Assembly (NCBI GenBank): GCA_963815645.1
Contig: CAWFHL010000004.1
Coordinates: 62,001-126,000 of the forward strand
Length of the DNA: 64,000 nt
Source of the DNA: JBBRHQ01 sp963815645
Lineage (GTDB): Bacteria; Actinomycetota; Thermoleophilia; Solirubrobacterales; 70-9
Direction: 5' to 3'
The notes under the pieces were generated by a model. That model did not search any database and was not told where the DNA came from. It saw nothing but the letters and a program-made list of their open reading frames with translations. The position numbers and the translations under genes were made by a program. Shown here piece after piece: positions 28,646 to 37,465 of this stretch. Numbering within the stretch: the stretch's first letter is position 1; each line of letters starts with the position of its first letter.

Positions 28646-29581
28646 TCAGGGGTTGACCGCGGCGTTGCGGGCGGATCCGGCGATCACCCGGCTGCCGATC
28701 GCCGAGCAGTCTCGGCTGAGGCCGTAACCGATCGCCCCCGCCTGGACCTGTCCGGCCGCCAGGGTCAGCTGGGCGACCGCGTTGGCGCTCTGACGGCTTC
28801 CGGGAGATGGGGGTCTTTGGGCGACGACGCTCGTGTAGTCCGCGCCACGGGCCAACCCGGTGCGAAACAGTGCCAGGTCGTGGCTGGTCCCCGGAGGCGG
28901 GGTCAGCGATTCGAGCCGGCCGCTCATCGTCTCGATCACGCCGAGGTAGTCGCGGGCGCGTTCGGCGGTCCCACCCGATGCCGAGGACTGGCCCTCGAGG
29001 GCGAGCCGGCAATAGCCGTTGACTTCCGTCCTATAGGCGGCCGGGGTGCTGGGCTCCTCGGCGGCGCCGCCCGAAGAGCCCGAGGAGAGGACCCCGGCGA
29101 GGACCAGCGCGAGGGCGACCGCGCCGAGCAGCGCGGCGGCGAGCGCGATCCACGGGAGGCTGGGTCGTCGCCCGGAGCCGGGAGCGGCCGCCAGGACCGA
29201 CTGGGCCGGTGCATCGGCCGCGGGTTGCTGCGGCTCGGCGGCGGGCAGGGCGCCGTCGCCCGCCTCGCCCTCCGCGGATACCAGCTCGCCCTCCATGACC
29301 AGTTCGACCAGCCGGGCACGCTTCTGGTTGTGGGGGAGGGGCTCGACGCCGAACTTGCGGTAGAGCGCCCGAAGGTGGGCCTTGACCGCGTCGACGCTGA
29401 GGAATACCTCCGCGGCGATCTCCTGGTTGGTCGCCGGCGTCGCGTAGCGGTTTCCGTCCGCCCGGGGCCGGCAGAGGGCGACGAGGATGGCCCTCTGCGT
29501 ATCGGTGAGGCGCACGCCGGAGAGCTCCGAGGTGTCCTCCCCGTCCCTGGTTGAGCTAGGAGCCGGTGGTTCGGAAGCCAT
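28646..29581 (-). CDS. Membrane-tethered LuxR-like HTH regulator with extracellular domain
   Basis: 311 residues. N-terminal winged-helix/LuxR-like DNA-binding region (residues 24-80: RLTDTQRAILVALCRP, TNQEIAAEVFLSVDAVKAHL, RALYRKFGV). An Ala/Glu/Pro-rich linker leads to one transmembrane helix (about 142-165, LPWIALAAALLGAVALALVL). An extracellular helical domain with two Cys (YCRLALEG; SRDCSAIG) follows. The topology resembles one-component transmembrane regulators of the CadC kind. The ATG at 29581 is preferred to a GTG at 29599. A copy of the ACCC-GGGG-TAG motif lies 30-50 bp upstream, so autoregulation is plausible. The ligand is unknown. Confidence 0.7.
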   Translation of the reverse strand: MASEPPAPSSTRDGEDTSELSGVRLTDTQRAILVALCRPRADGNRYATPATNQEIAAEVFLSVDAVKAHLRALYRKFGVEPLPHNQKRARLVELVMEGELVSAEGEAGDGALPAAEPQQPAADAPAQSVLAAAPGSGRRPSLPWIALAAALLGAVALALVLAGVLSSGSSGGAAEEPSTPAAYRTEVNGYCRLALEGQSSASGGTAERARDYLGVIETMSGRLESLTPPPGTSHDLALFRTGLARGADYTSVVAQRPPSPGSRQSANAVAQLTLAAGQVQAGAIGYGLSRDCSAIGSRVIAGSARNAAVNP

Positions 29582-29593
29582 TTCGATAGCTAC

Positions 29594-29634
29594 AAACACC
29601 CAAGAGGGGTGTTCCTACCCCTGGGGTGCCTTGC
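29594..29634. promoter_or_regulatory. Operator-like repeat upstream of the tethered regulator
   Basis: On the minus strand it reads ACCCCAGGGGTAGGAACACC followed by a CCTCTTGGGTGTT stretch. AACACCC and GGGTGTT form a small hairpin (29594-29612). It matches the paired motif at 27704-27750. Confidence 0.4.
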
Positions 29635-29698
29635 GGCTGCCCCGCAGATCTGCCTACTCTAATCATGGCGCACGGCGCCAAGGGGAAGCCAGATTCGG

Positions 29699-30112
29699 AT
29701 GAGACCCATCAAACCCGGAAAACGCGCGCGACTGTGGATCGCCCTGGCCCTGATGGCCGCGGCTGCGCTGACCCCGGCCCTGGCGCTTGCCCACGGGCGG
29801 TACGGCGCCGCCGCCCGGCGGCCGGCATTCGACGGGGGTTCGCTGAAGCTGGTCGGCGTCGGCGGGTACGCCACCTCCCGCAAGCACTCGGCGATCCGGG
29901 TCACCGTCTGTCTCAACAAGCGCTACGGCGGTCAGTTCTTCAAGGTCCAGTGCCGGACCGACTACGACTCCGACAAGCGGGTGAAGGCGAGGGTGAGCGT
30001 GCCGGGCTGCGTGAAGGGCGTCTGGCGCACCACCGCGGAAGGCGCCGCCCTGGGGCGCGGCGGCAACTGGGGTCACGAGGCCTCCGGCATCAGCCGGCCC
30101 TTCCACTGCTAG
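29699..30112 (+). CDS. Small secreted protein of unknown function
   Basis: 137 residues. Signal peptide (RLWIALALMAAAALTPALALA), then a small beta-rich domain with four Cys (VTVCLNKRYG, VQCRTDYD, VPGCVKG, terminal FHC), consistent with two disulfides. The pattern of a Cys-ended extracellular domain is recurrent in this organism group, but I recognise no family. Upstream TTGCGG and TACTCT spaced 18 nt may be its promoter. Confidence 0.65.
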   Translation: MRPIKPGKRARLWIALALMAAAALTPALALAHGRYGAAARRPAFDGGSLKLVGVGGYATSRKHSAIRVTVCLNKRYGGQFFKVQCRTDYDSDKRVKARVSVPGCVKGVWRTTAEGAALGRGGNWGHEASGISRPFHC

Positions 30113-30187
30113 GAATTTCGGGGAGATCGGGTATCGTCCTTGCGCTGGGGAAGTTACGGGTGGAATGAGCCGAGAGGAGATGGCAGG

Positions 30188-32638
30188 GTGCGACGTTCGC
30201 TGGCGTTGATCGCAATCGCGGGGGCGGCGCTCGCCGCCACGGCGCCGGGTGCCGTGGCGAAGGACTACGCGCGCACCGCGCTCAACATCATCCCCTCAGG
30301 CCAGTGGGGAAGCCTGCCACCGCCCCCCGGGGCCGACTCCGAAGAACTGATGTACGACGGCCTCACGCCCCTCTTCGACCACGTCACGAACGCCGACCTC
30401 ACCACCCACTTCAAGTCCGAAGCGCTCGGTTCGCTCGGCACCGATGGGCCCGGCACCCTGGAGACCGTGCCCTACCCGGGCGTGAAGATCGTCCGCGACA
30501 AGTTCAACGTTCCACATGTCACCGCGACGACCCACGCCGGCGGGGTTTGGGCCGCGGGCTGGATCGCCGCTGAGGACCGTGGCCTGCTTCTCCAGCAGGC
30601 CCGCTACAACGCTCGCGTTGCCGCGATCGACGCCCCCGGGCTGAGCGCGCTGGGACTGATCTCCGGGCTGAAAAACTTCACCCCGAGCGCCCATACAGAG
30701 GCGGTGGTCGCCCGTCAGACGCAGGTGTTGAAGAAGGCCGGCAAGGAGGGGCGAGCCGTGCTGAAGGACATCGGCAACTTCATCAAGGGGATCAATGCAT
30801 ATCTCGATGCGAGCGCCTCGAGCAACGCCCACTGGACCCGCAACGACGTCTACTCCCTGAACGCGCTGAAGGACCAGTTCGTCGGCGAGGGCGGCGGCGA
30901 CGAGGCGCGGCGCTCGCAGTTCCTCGGCGGGCTCGAGCATCGGCTCGGCGCCAGGAAGGGCTTCAGCGTCTTCAACGACCTGCGCCAGTTCAAGAACGCC
31001 GGCAGCCCGACCTCGATCGACGGCCGCTTCCATTACGGGCGGATCCCCAAGCACCACCGCGGCAGCGTCGTGCTCGACCCGGGCAGCTTCCAGCCGACCC
31101 CGGCGGCGAAGGTCCCGCGCTCGGAGGCAACGCCGGAGCAGCTACCGCAGGCCTCGAACACGCTGATGATCACCGCGAAGCACTCGACCAACGGCCACCC
31201 GCTGATGGTCGGCGGCCCGCAGATCGGCTACTACTACCCCGGCTTCACCTACGAGATCGACATGCACGCGCCGGGGTTGATCTGGCGCGGCGCGACCTCG
31301 GCTCCGTTCCCGGGCTACATGCTGATCGGTCGCGGTCAGGACTTCGCGACGACGCTGACCTCGGCCTCCGGCGACGTGATCGACCAGTACGCGGAGACGC
31401 TCTGCGGCAAGAGCGACAGCCGTTACCTCTACAAGGGGCGCTGCCGGTCGATGGGCCACTTCGACGCCGGAACCCTCAGCGGCCAGCCGGTCAACTTCCT
31501 GACCACGGTTCACGGTCCCGTCGTGGGCTACGCCACGGTTCACGGCCGCAAGGTGGCCCTCGCCTCGAAGCGCTCGAGCTACGGCAAGGACGTCCTCGAC
31601 CTGCTCTTCAACCGCCGCCTCTCCGACGGGCAGGTGAAGAGCCCGAAGACCTTCTTCGACGCGGCGGCGAAGACCCCGCAGACCTTCAACTCCTACTACA
31701 TCGACAACCGTCATATCGCCGAGTACACGAGCGGCCTCCTGCCGATCCGCCCGTCCAAGGTGGATCCCGGCCTGCCGACCAAGGGCACCGGGCGATACGA
31801 ATGGCGTGGCTTCCTCTCGAAGAGCCGCCACCCGCATGGGATCGACCCCGGGAACGGGAGGATCGTCAACTGGAACAACATCGTCGCCCACGGATTCGGC
31901 GCCGCCGACAACAACTGGGGGGGAAACGGCTCCGACGCCCGGGTCGACCTGCTCAACCACAACCTCGACCGGCTCCGCAAGAACGGCAAGTGGAGCCTGC
32001 CGACGGTGACCTCGGCGATGAACGCCTCAGCCACCCAGGACGTGCGGGCGATCGACACGGTGCCGCTGCTGGCGAAGCTGCTCAAGGGCTCGACCGCGCC
32101 GGACGCCCAGGCTCAGCAGATGCTCGACCTGCTGGTCGCCTGGCGCAAGCACGGAGGCAGTCGCCTCGACAGTGACCTCGACGGCAAGATCGACGATCCG
32201 GGGGCGGCGATCATGGATGGGGCCTGGCCGCTGATCGCCAACGCAGCGATGAAGCCGCTGATCGGCCCCCAGCTGGACGAGCTGAACTCGCTGTTCTCGC
32301 GATTCGACCAGCCGCCCAGCGGTCAGTACAACGGCTGGTATCAGTATTTCCAGCGTGACATCGGCCGCCTCGTCGGCGCCCGCGTCCCGCAGCCGTTCTC
32401 CAACCGCTACTGCGGCCACGGCAGCAAGACCGCCTGCCAGAAGGCGATCTGGGACGCGATTGCCCAGGCCGGGGCCGAGCTCACCACCACCTACGGGAGC
32501 TCCGACCCGAGCACCTGGCGGGCCGATGCGACGGCTGAGCGGATCCACTTCACTCCCGGCCTCGTCCCGTGGACGATGCGCTACACCAATCGGCCGACCG
32601 GGATCCAGCAGGTGATCTCCTTCAACAGGCACCGGTGA
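30188..32638 (+). CDS. Secreted penicillin-acylase-family amidase (Ntn hydrolase)
   Basis: 816-residue exported precursor. Signal peptide (SLALIAIAGAALAATAPGAVA). The alpha-chain region has VKIVRDKFNVPHVTA and GWIAAEDRGLLLQQARYNAR. A spacer leads to the predicted autocleavage site at PQASNTLMI, where the Ser would be the N-terminal nucleophile of the beta chain. Beta-chain motifs include HPLMVGGPQIGYYYPGFTYE, GHFDAG, TTVHGPVVGYA and NWNNIVAHGFGAADNNWGG. The family cleaves amides such as penicillins, acyl-homoserine lactones or cyclic lipopeptides; substrate unknown. The GTG at 30188 is chosen with AGGAGA upstream. Its stop overlaps the GTG of the lipase gene, so the two are coupled. Confidence 0.83.
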   Translation: MRRSLALIAIAGAALAATAPGAVAKDYARTALNIIPSGQWGSLPPPPGADSEELMYDGLTPLFDHVTNADLTTHFKSEALGSLGTDGPGTLETVPYPGVKIVRDKFNVPHVTATTHAGGVWAAGWIAAEDRGLLLQQARYNARVAAIDAPGLSALGLISGLKNFTPSAHTEAVVARQTQVLKKAGKEGRAVLKDIGNFIKGINAYLDASASSNAHWTRNDVYSLNALKDQFVGEGGGDEARRSQFLGGLEHRLGARKGFSVFNDLRQFKNAGSPTSIDGRFHYGRIPKHHRGSVVLDPGSFQPTPAAKVPRSEATPEQLPQASNTLMITAKHSTNGHPLMVGGPQIGYYYPGFTYEIDMHAPGLIWRGATSAPFPGYMLIGRGQDFATTLTSASGDVIDQYAETLCGKSDSRYLYKGRCRSMGHFDAGTLSGQPVNFLTTVHGPVVGYATVHGRKVALASKRSSYGKDVLDLLFNRRLSDGQVKSPKTFFDAAAKTPQTFNSYYIDNRHIAEYTSGLLPIRPSKVDPGLPTKGTGRYEWRGFLSKSRHPHGIDPGNGRIVNWNNIVAHGFGAADNNWGGNGSDARVDLLNHNLDRLRKNGKWSLPTVTSAMNASATQDVRAIDTVPLLAKLLKGSTAPDAQAQQMLDLLVAWRKHGGSRLDSDLDGKIDDPGAAIMDGAWPLIANAAMKPLIGPQLDELNSLFSRFDQPPSGQYNGWYQYFQRDIGRLVGARVPQPFSNRYCGHGSKTACQKAIWDAIAQAGAELTTTYGSSDPSTWRADATAERIHFTPGLVPWTMRYTNRPTGIQQVISFNRHR

Positions 32639-33618
32639 GGACGCGGGCGCCGATCGCGCTGCTCGCCGCCCTGTGCGGGCTGCTCGCCTGCGTCCCGGCA
32701 GCGAGCGCGAGGCCCGGCCCGAAGCTGCGAGTTCCGCCGCAAAAGCTGGCCGCCTCCTTCCACTGCCACGGGCCGGCGATCCGCGACGCCGAGAAGGTCC
32801 CGGTCATGCTCGTCACCGGCACCGGCGCCACCGGCGAGCAGGCCTATGGGATCGGCAAGGGCGCCTTCGACGCCTTCGGGCACCCGGTCTGCGACGTCGA
32901 TTTCCCCGACTACACCACGGCGGACATCCAGGTCTCGGTCCAGTACCTGGTCTACGGGATTCGCCGGGAGGCGAGGCTGGCGGGCCGCAAGGTGGCGGTG
33001 ATCGGGATCAGCCAGGGGGGCCTGCTGCCCCGCTTCGCGCTCACCTACTGGCCCGGGCTGCGGATCCAAGGTCAGCGACGTCCTCGCCGCCGCCGGGACC
33101 CAGCACGGGACGACGATCGGCTCGGGCAGCTGCTCCGCCGCTCGCCCTGCGTGCCCGCAGGGTGGCAGCAGCAGGCGGGATCGAATCTGCTCAGGGCGCT
33201 CAACCGCCAGCCCGACGAGATCGCCCGGGGAGGGCGGTCGGATGGACCACGGTGCGCTCGCTCACCGACGAGACGGTGCAGCCGCAGGGCGGCAAGCACC
33301 CGACCTCGGCGCTCCGGGGAGCGACGAACATCCTGATCCAGAAGGTCTGCCCCGGCCGCAAGGTCAGCCACATCGGCACCGCGCTCGACTCGGTCACCTT
33401 CGCCGCCTTCGTCGACGCGCATCCGGCACCGGGGCCCCGCCAAGGTTTCGCGTCTGCCCGCGGGCGTCTGCTCGCACCCTTACGCCCCCGGCCTCGACGA
33501 GACCACGACCACGGCGCTGCTCAGCGGCGCCGGAGGGCTGGTCGGCTCGCAGATCGGGATGGCCCCGAAGGTGAGGCACGAGCCGGCGGTGCGGGCCTAC
33601 GTGAAGCGCCTTCCCTGA
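32635..33618 (+). CDS. Secreted CALB-like lipase, frameshifted
   Basis: About 325 residues in several frames (breaks near 33065, 33235 and 33430). Signal peptide (IALLAALCGLLACVPAASA). The mature enzyme resembles the Candida antarctica lipase B fold as I recall it: VMLVTGTGATGEQA, VSVQYLVYGI, nucleophile elbow IGISQGGLLPRFALTYWPGL, GTQHGTT, GWQQQAGSNLLRALNR, acid motif LTDETVQPQ and a His in KVSHIGTALDS, a full Ser-Asp-His triad. Coupled by GTGA overlap to the acylase gene, suggesting joint secretion for degrading an acylated substrate. Frame breaks occur in conserved sequence and are probably sequence errors. Confidence 0.75.
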
Positions 33619-33634
33619 ATGCGATATCTGGGTA

Positions 33635-33663
33635 TTGACAGCCGACCTCCGCCACTCTAGTTT
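33635..33663 (+). promoter_or_regulatory. Sigma-70-type promoter for the cupredoxin gene
   Basis: TTGACA (33635-33640), 17-nt spacer, TAGTTT (33658-33663). The best consensus promoter seen in the window, 63 bp before the ATG at 33727. Confidence 0.65.
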
Positions 33664-33726
33664 TCTCGACCGTCGGCATAGGCGGCCGGCATCACTTGCA
33701 GGGACACTCCGGAAAGGATCGATGAC

Positions 33727-34318
33727 ATGAAGAAGGCCTCACGCGGCCGCCTCGGCAGGGCCGCGCTGCTTCTGCACTGAGCGCCCTGGTGGCGGTCGTG
33801 GCGTTTACCGCGACCCTCGCGACCGGCTCCACCGGCAGCGCGAGCAGGGCGACGACGAAGACCGTCTACATCAAGCTGCGGAAGAACGGACTGCCGCACT
33901 TCGTCGCACCGAACACGATCAGGGACGGCGACACCCTGCGGATCGTCAACAAGACGAACGCGAAGGCGATCGGCCCGCACACCTTCTCGATGGTCACCCG
34001 CAAGGTGATCCCGCGGACCAAGCCGCAGCGGAAGAAGTGCTTCACCCCGCATCACATCTGCTTCTCGATCGCCATCTGGCACGGGGTGAAGGGGCCGAAC
34101 TCGCCGCCGACAATCAACCCGGTGGAGGCCGGGCCCGGCCGGCTGGAGCACCGAGGGGAACCTGAAGCGCACCGGCGACTCCTGGTTCACCGGCGCGAAG
34201 CGGAACGCTTCGTTCGAGCAGGAGGTCAACTTCGACCCGAGCCAAGGGCCAGAAGAGGCTCTCGTTCATGTGCGCGATCCATCCCTGGATGCACGACTCG
34301 ATCAAGGTGCTGCCTTAA
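33727..34318 (+). CDS. Cupredoxin-domain (blue copper) secreted protein, frameshifted
   Basis: About 195 residues. Basic N-terminus (MKKASRGRLGRAALLL), then after a frame break the rest of a signal peptide (LSALVAVVAFTATLATGSTG). The mature domain has VAPNTIRDGDTLRIVNKT, GPHTFSMVT (probable His ligand) and, after two further breaks, SFMCAIHPWMHDSIKVLP, whose C-x-x-H-x-x-M matches a type 1 copper site. Such proteins shuttle electrons. The multicopper oxidase directly downstream is an obvious partner, by context only. Confidence 0.7.
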
Positions 34319-36249
34319 GCGGCGGCGCCTCAGGATCCGCCCGGGAGGCCCGCCGGTTCGGCCGGCGGGCCTTCCTCGGCGCCCTCGGCGGGGGCGCGCT
34401 GGCGCTGCTGCTGCCGGTGCGGGTGCGGCCCGGGAGCATCTTCTCCCGAGGGGGCGGCGCCGGCCCTGGCGGCGCAGCGCTTCCGGCGCAAGCTGCCGAT
34501 CCCCCGGACCCTGCGAGGGGCCGAGCTGCGGATCCCGATCCGCCAGGCGGGGGTGCGGATCCTGCCCGGCCGCAAGACGCAAGATGTGGACCTACGGGGG
34601 CAGCTTCCCGGGCCCGACGATCCGCCGCCGGGCCGGCGAGCAGACCAAGGTCACCTTCGTCCACAAGCTGCCGAAGAAGGCGGGCGAGCTCACCGTGCAC
34701 CTGCACGGCGGCCACAACCGCTCCGAGTTCGACGGCCAGCCTGGGGGGCTGACCGCGCTTCACCGCTTCTCGCTGTACTGCCGGATCCCGCCGGGCCTCT
34801 CGGCGCGCCAGTCGGGCAACGACCTGCTGCTGCGGCCCGGCGCCGTCAAAGACCTACGTCTATGACCTGATCGAGGACGGCGCGCCGGAGCGGGCCGCGT
34901 TCCAGTGGTACCACGACCACCGCCTCGACCACACCGGGCGCAACGTCTGGAAGGGGCTGGCCGGGATGTGGATCATCGAGGACGAGCTCGAGGACTCACT
35001 CGACCTGCCCTCCGGAGACCGCGACATCCCGCTGCTGATCGCCGATCGCTCCCTCGACCGCCACAACCAGCTGACCAACCCGTTCACCAACCGCCAGCCC
35101 CCGGACGACGGCGTCACCGGCTCGCTCGTCCTCGTCAACGGGGCCCACCGGCCCTACCATCCGGTCAGCGCCCGCCGCTACCGGCTGCGGATCCTCAACG
35201 CTTCGAACTTCCGCAGCTACAACCTCGCCCTCTCGAACGGCGCCCGCATGGTCCAGATCGCCAGCGACAGCGGCCTGATGCCGAGGCCGGTGAAGCGGCG
35301 CCAGGTGCTGCTCGGCCCTGCCGAGCGGGCCGAGGTGATCGTCGACTTCTCGGGCGCCGCCGGGCACTCCGTGGTGCTGGAGAGCGTCAGGCGCCACGAT
35401 GGCGAGAACTCGCTCGGCTCCCGCCCCTACCGCGGGCCGCTGATGCAGTTCCGGGTCGGCGGCAGGCGCAAGGACACGACCCGCGTCCCGCGCAAGCTGC
35501 GCCCGCTGCCGGCCTGGACCGAGCAGGCCAAGAAGGCGCCCGGACCGCAGCTGGGTGATCACGCTCGGCGGGGCGTTCTTCCCGACCTGGCTGATCAACG
35601 GCAAGACCTTCGACCCGGCGCGGGCCGACGCTCATCCGGTGATCGGCACCACCGAGACCTGGCAGATCACCAACAAGACCAAGGTCACCCACTTCATCCA
35701 CATGCACCTCACCGACTGGTACATGCTGGCCCGCAACGGCAAGCCGCCGAAGCCCTGGGAGGACTGCCTCAAGGAGACCTTCGTCGTCGATCCCGGCGAC
35801 ACGATCCGGGTCGCCGGCCATTTCAGCGACTTCACCGGCAAGTTCGTGATCCACTGCCACATGCTCGACCACGAGGACCACGGGCTGATGACCCAGTTCG
35901 AGGTGGTCGCGACGCAGGCGCTGCAGCCGGCCGGAGACGAGGTGGCACGCCGCCGGCGTGGCGAGATCCCGGCGCTCGTCGGCCCCGGTGTCGCTCGGCT
36001 TGCCCGATTCGCTCGCCCCCGGCGCCGCCGCGGTCGAGTTCACCCCCGCGGCCCCGCCGGGGGAGCGGCTCGAGCCGGCTGGAACTGGCCGTCAACGGCG
36101 AGGACCGGCTCTCCCTCGAGGGCACTGAGATCGGCCAGCCCGTGGCACTGGCTCGCGCGCCGGGGCCGCTGACCCGGGTCACCGCGGTCGCCCATACCGC
36201 CGACGGTCGCCTCCTCGGCGCGACGCGCGACTACACCGCCGACCTCTAG
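34270..36249 (+). CDS. Multicopper oxidase, multiply frameshifted
   Basis: About 640 residues across several frames. A Tat-type signal is visible (RRAFLGALGGGALALLLPV). All four copper motifs can be found: HLHGGHNRSEFDG; FQWYHDHRLDHTGRNVWKGL; HFIHMHLTDWYML; and HCHMLDHEDHGLMTQF, the last with the Cys that links type 1 and type 3 copper. The central domain includes NLALSNGARMVQIASDSGL and LGPAERAEVIVDFSG, like CotA/bilirubin-oxidase-type enzymes. The start is uncertain: the GTG at 34270 is the only in-frame start before the Tat motif and overlaps the cupredoxin gene. Likely oxidises metals or phenolics outside the membrane with O2. Confidence 0.75.
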
Positions 36250-36261
36250 ACTCGCACCCGC

Positions 36262-36430
36262 ACATACGGCCGGTGGTCAAGGGAAGTCCGGTGAGAAGCC
36301 GGCGCGGTCCCGCCACTGTGACCGGGCAGAGGCCGTCGCGGGCCCGAGAGGGCCGGCCACTGGGGACGACACGGACTCCCTGGGAAGGCGCGGCGGTGAC
36401 CCCGGAAGCCAGGAGACCTGTCCCCGGCCA
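36262..36430 (+). ncRNA. Cobalamin riboswitch
   Basis: Clear AdoCbl/cobalamin aptamer. The core begins GGTGGTCAAGGGAA, continues CCGGTGAGAAGCCGG, CGCGGTCCCGCCACTGTGAC, and ends with the B12 box GCCAGGAGACCTG (36408-36420). It lies between the multicopper oxidase stop and the DUF4430-like gene at 36465. Binding of cobalamin should repress the downstream transport operon, as for other members. Confidence 0.93.
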
Positions 36431-36463
36431 AGCCAACGACGACCCTCGAGGAAGGGGTGGCTT
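36430..36463 (+). promoter_or_regulatory. Possible riboswitch expression platform
   Basis: AAGCCA (36430-36435) can pair with TGGCTT (36458-36463), and ACCCT (36442-36446) with AGGGGT (36453-36458), which would enclose or occlude the GAGGAAGGGG ribosome-binding site in front of the ATG at 36465. A translational switch is inferred. Confidence 0.4.
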
Positions 36464-36464
36464 G

Positions 36465-37465
36465 ATGCTCAGATCAACTCGTTTCCGGCTGCTGGCGCCG
36501 TGCGCGCTCGGCCGGCCTCCTGGTTCTGCTCTGCCGCTGCCGCGGCGGCGGCGAAGACGGTCCCCGTGGACCTGCGCGTGCTGACCGTCAAGGGAAAGGT
36601 GCTGGCCGACCAGCGCCAGTACACCGGGCGCGGTGACCGTCCGCACCGACCGGGGAGCCGACTGCTTCGGCACCGGGACCGGCGGCAGCGGCAAGCGGGT
36701 CGCGGTTCCGGGCGCCACCGCGCTCGGCGCGCTCCGCGACGCTTCCGAGTCCGACTCCGACCTGAGGCCACTCTCGGTGACCGACTACGACTTCGGGTTC
36801 CCCGGGCCTCGGCCTCTGCGGGATCGGCTCCCAGCGAGCCCACGGCTCGCAGTTCTGGTTCCTCAAGGTCAACCACCGCAACCCGCAGGTCTCGGGTGAC
36901 CAGGCGAAGGTGCACCGCGGCAACTCGGTCATCTGGTACCTGATCCCGTTCTCGAAGTGCGACCCCTCGCCGCCCTACTACTGCCCGCCCGAGCTGGTGC
37001 TGCGGGCCCCTGCGAGGGCGGAGCCGGGGGTTCCGTTCCAGCGTCCACGTGACCAGCATCAACGACGCGGGCAAGGCGAGCCCGGCCGCCAACGTCAAGG
37101 TCGGCGGGGCCGACCTGCCGACCGACGCCCAGGGCGACACCCAGGTCGCGCTATCCGGCCAGCCGGCACATCCGGGCGGTGGGCAAGAACAGGATTCCCT
37201 CGCCCCCGATGTTCGTCTGCGTCAACGCCGACACCTCCGCCTGCCCTGCCCGAGCGGGGCAAGAGGATCTACGGCTCCTCCGGCGCCGACCGGATCGCCG
37301 GCACGCCCGGCCCGGATCGGATCTGGGCCCGCGGCGGAGCGGACCGAGTCAACTCCCGCGGCGGGGGCCCTGATCGAGTCGACTGCGGCCCCGGCCGCGA
37401 CACGGCTCTGCTCGGCGCCGGGCGACACGGCGCGTCGCTGCGAGAAGGAGGCCCGAAAGGGGTGA
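36465..37465 (+). CDS. Secreted DUF4430-like protein with RTX-type tail, frameshifted
   Basis: First gene of the riboswitch operon; about 330 residues read through at least six frame changes. Signal peptide (LLAPCALG, then a shifted hydrophobic Ala-rich stretch), a beta domain TVPVDLRVLTVKGKVLADQR, and a DUF4430-like core with LGALRDASESDSDLRPLSVT, GSQFWFLKVNHRNPQVSGDQ and HRGNSVIWYLIPF (aromatic strand, Asn, then the conserved GD/GN-V-W turn). A second beta domain follows (ELVLRAPARAEPGVPF, VTSINDAGKASPAANVKVGG). The C-terminus has RTX-type repeats (GSSGADRIAGTPGPDRIWAR) ending DTARRCEKEARKG. DUF4430 resembles the C-terminal domain of transcobalamin/intrinsic factor. The stop at 37463-37465 overlaps the next ATG. 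A corrinoid-binding role is inferred. Confidence 0.65.
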
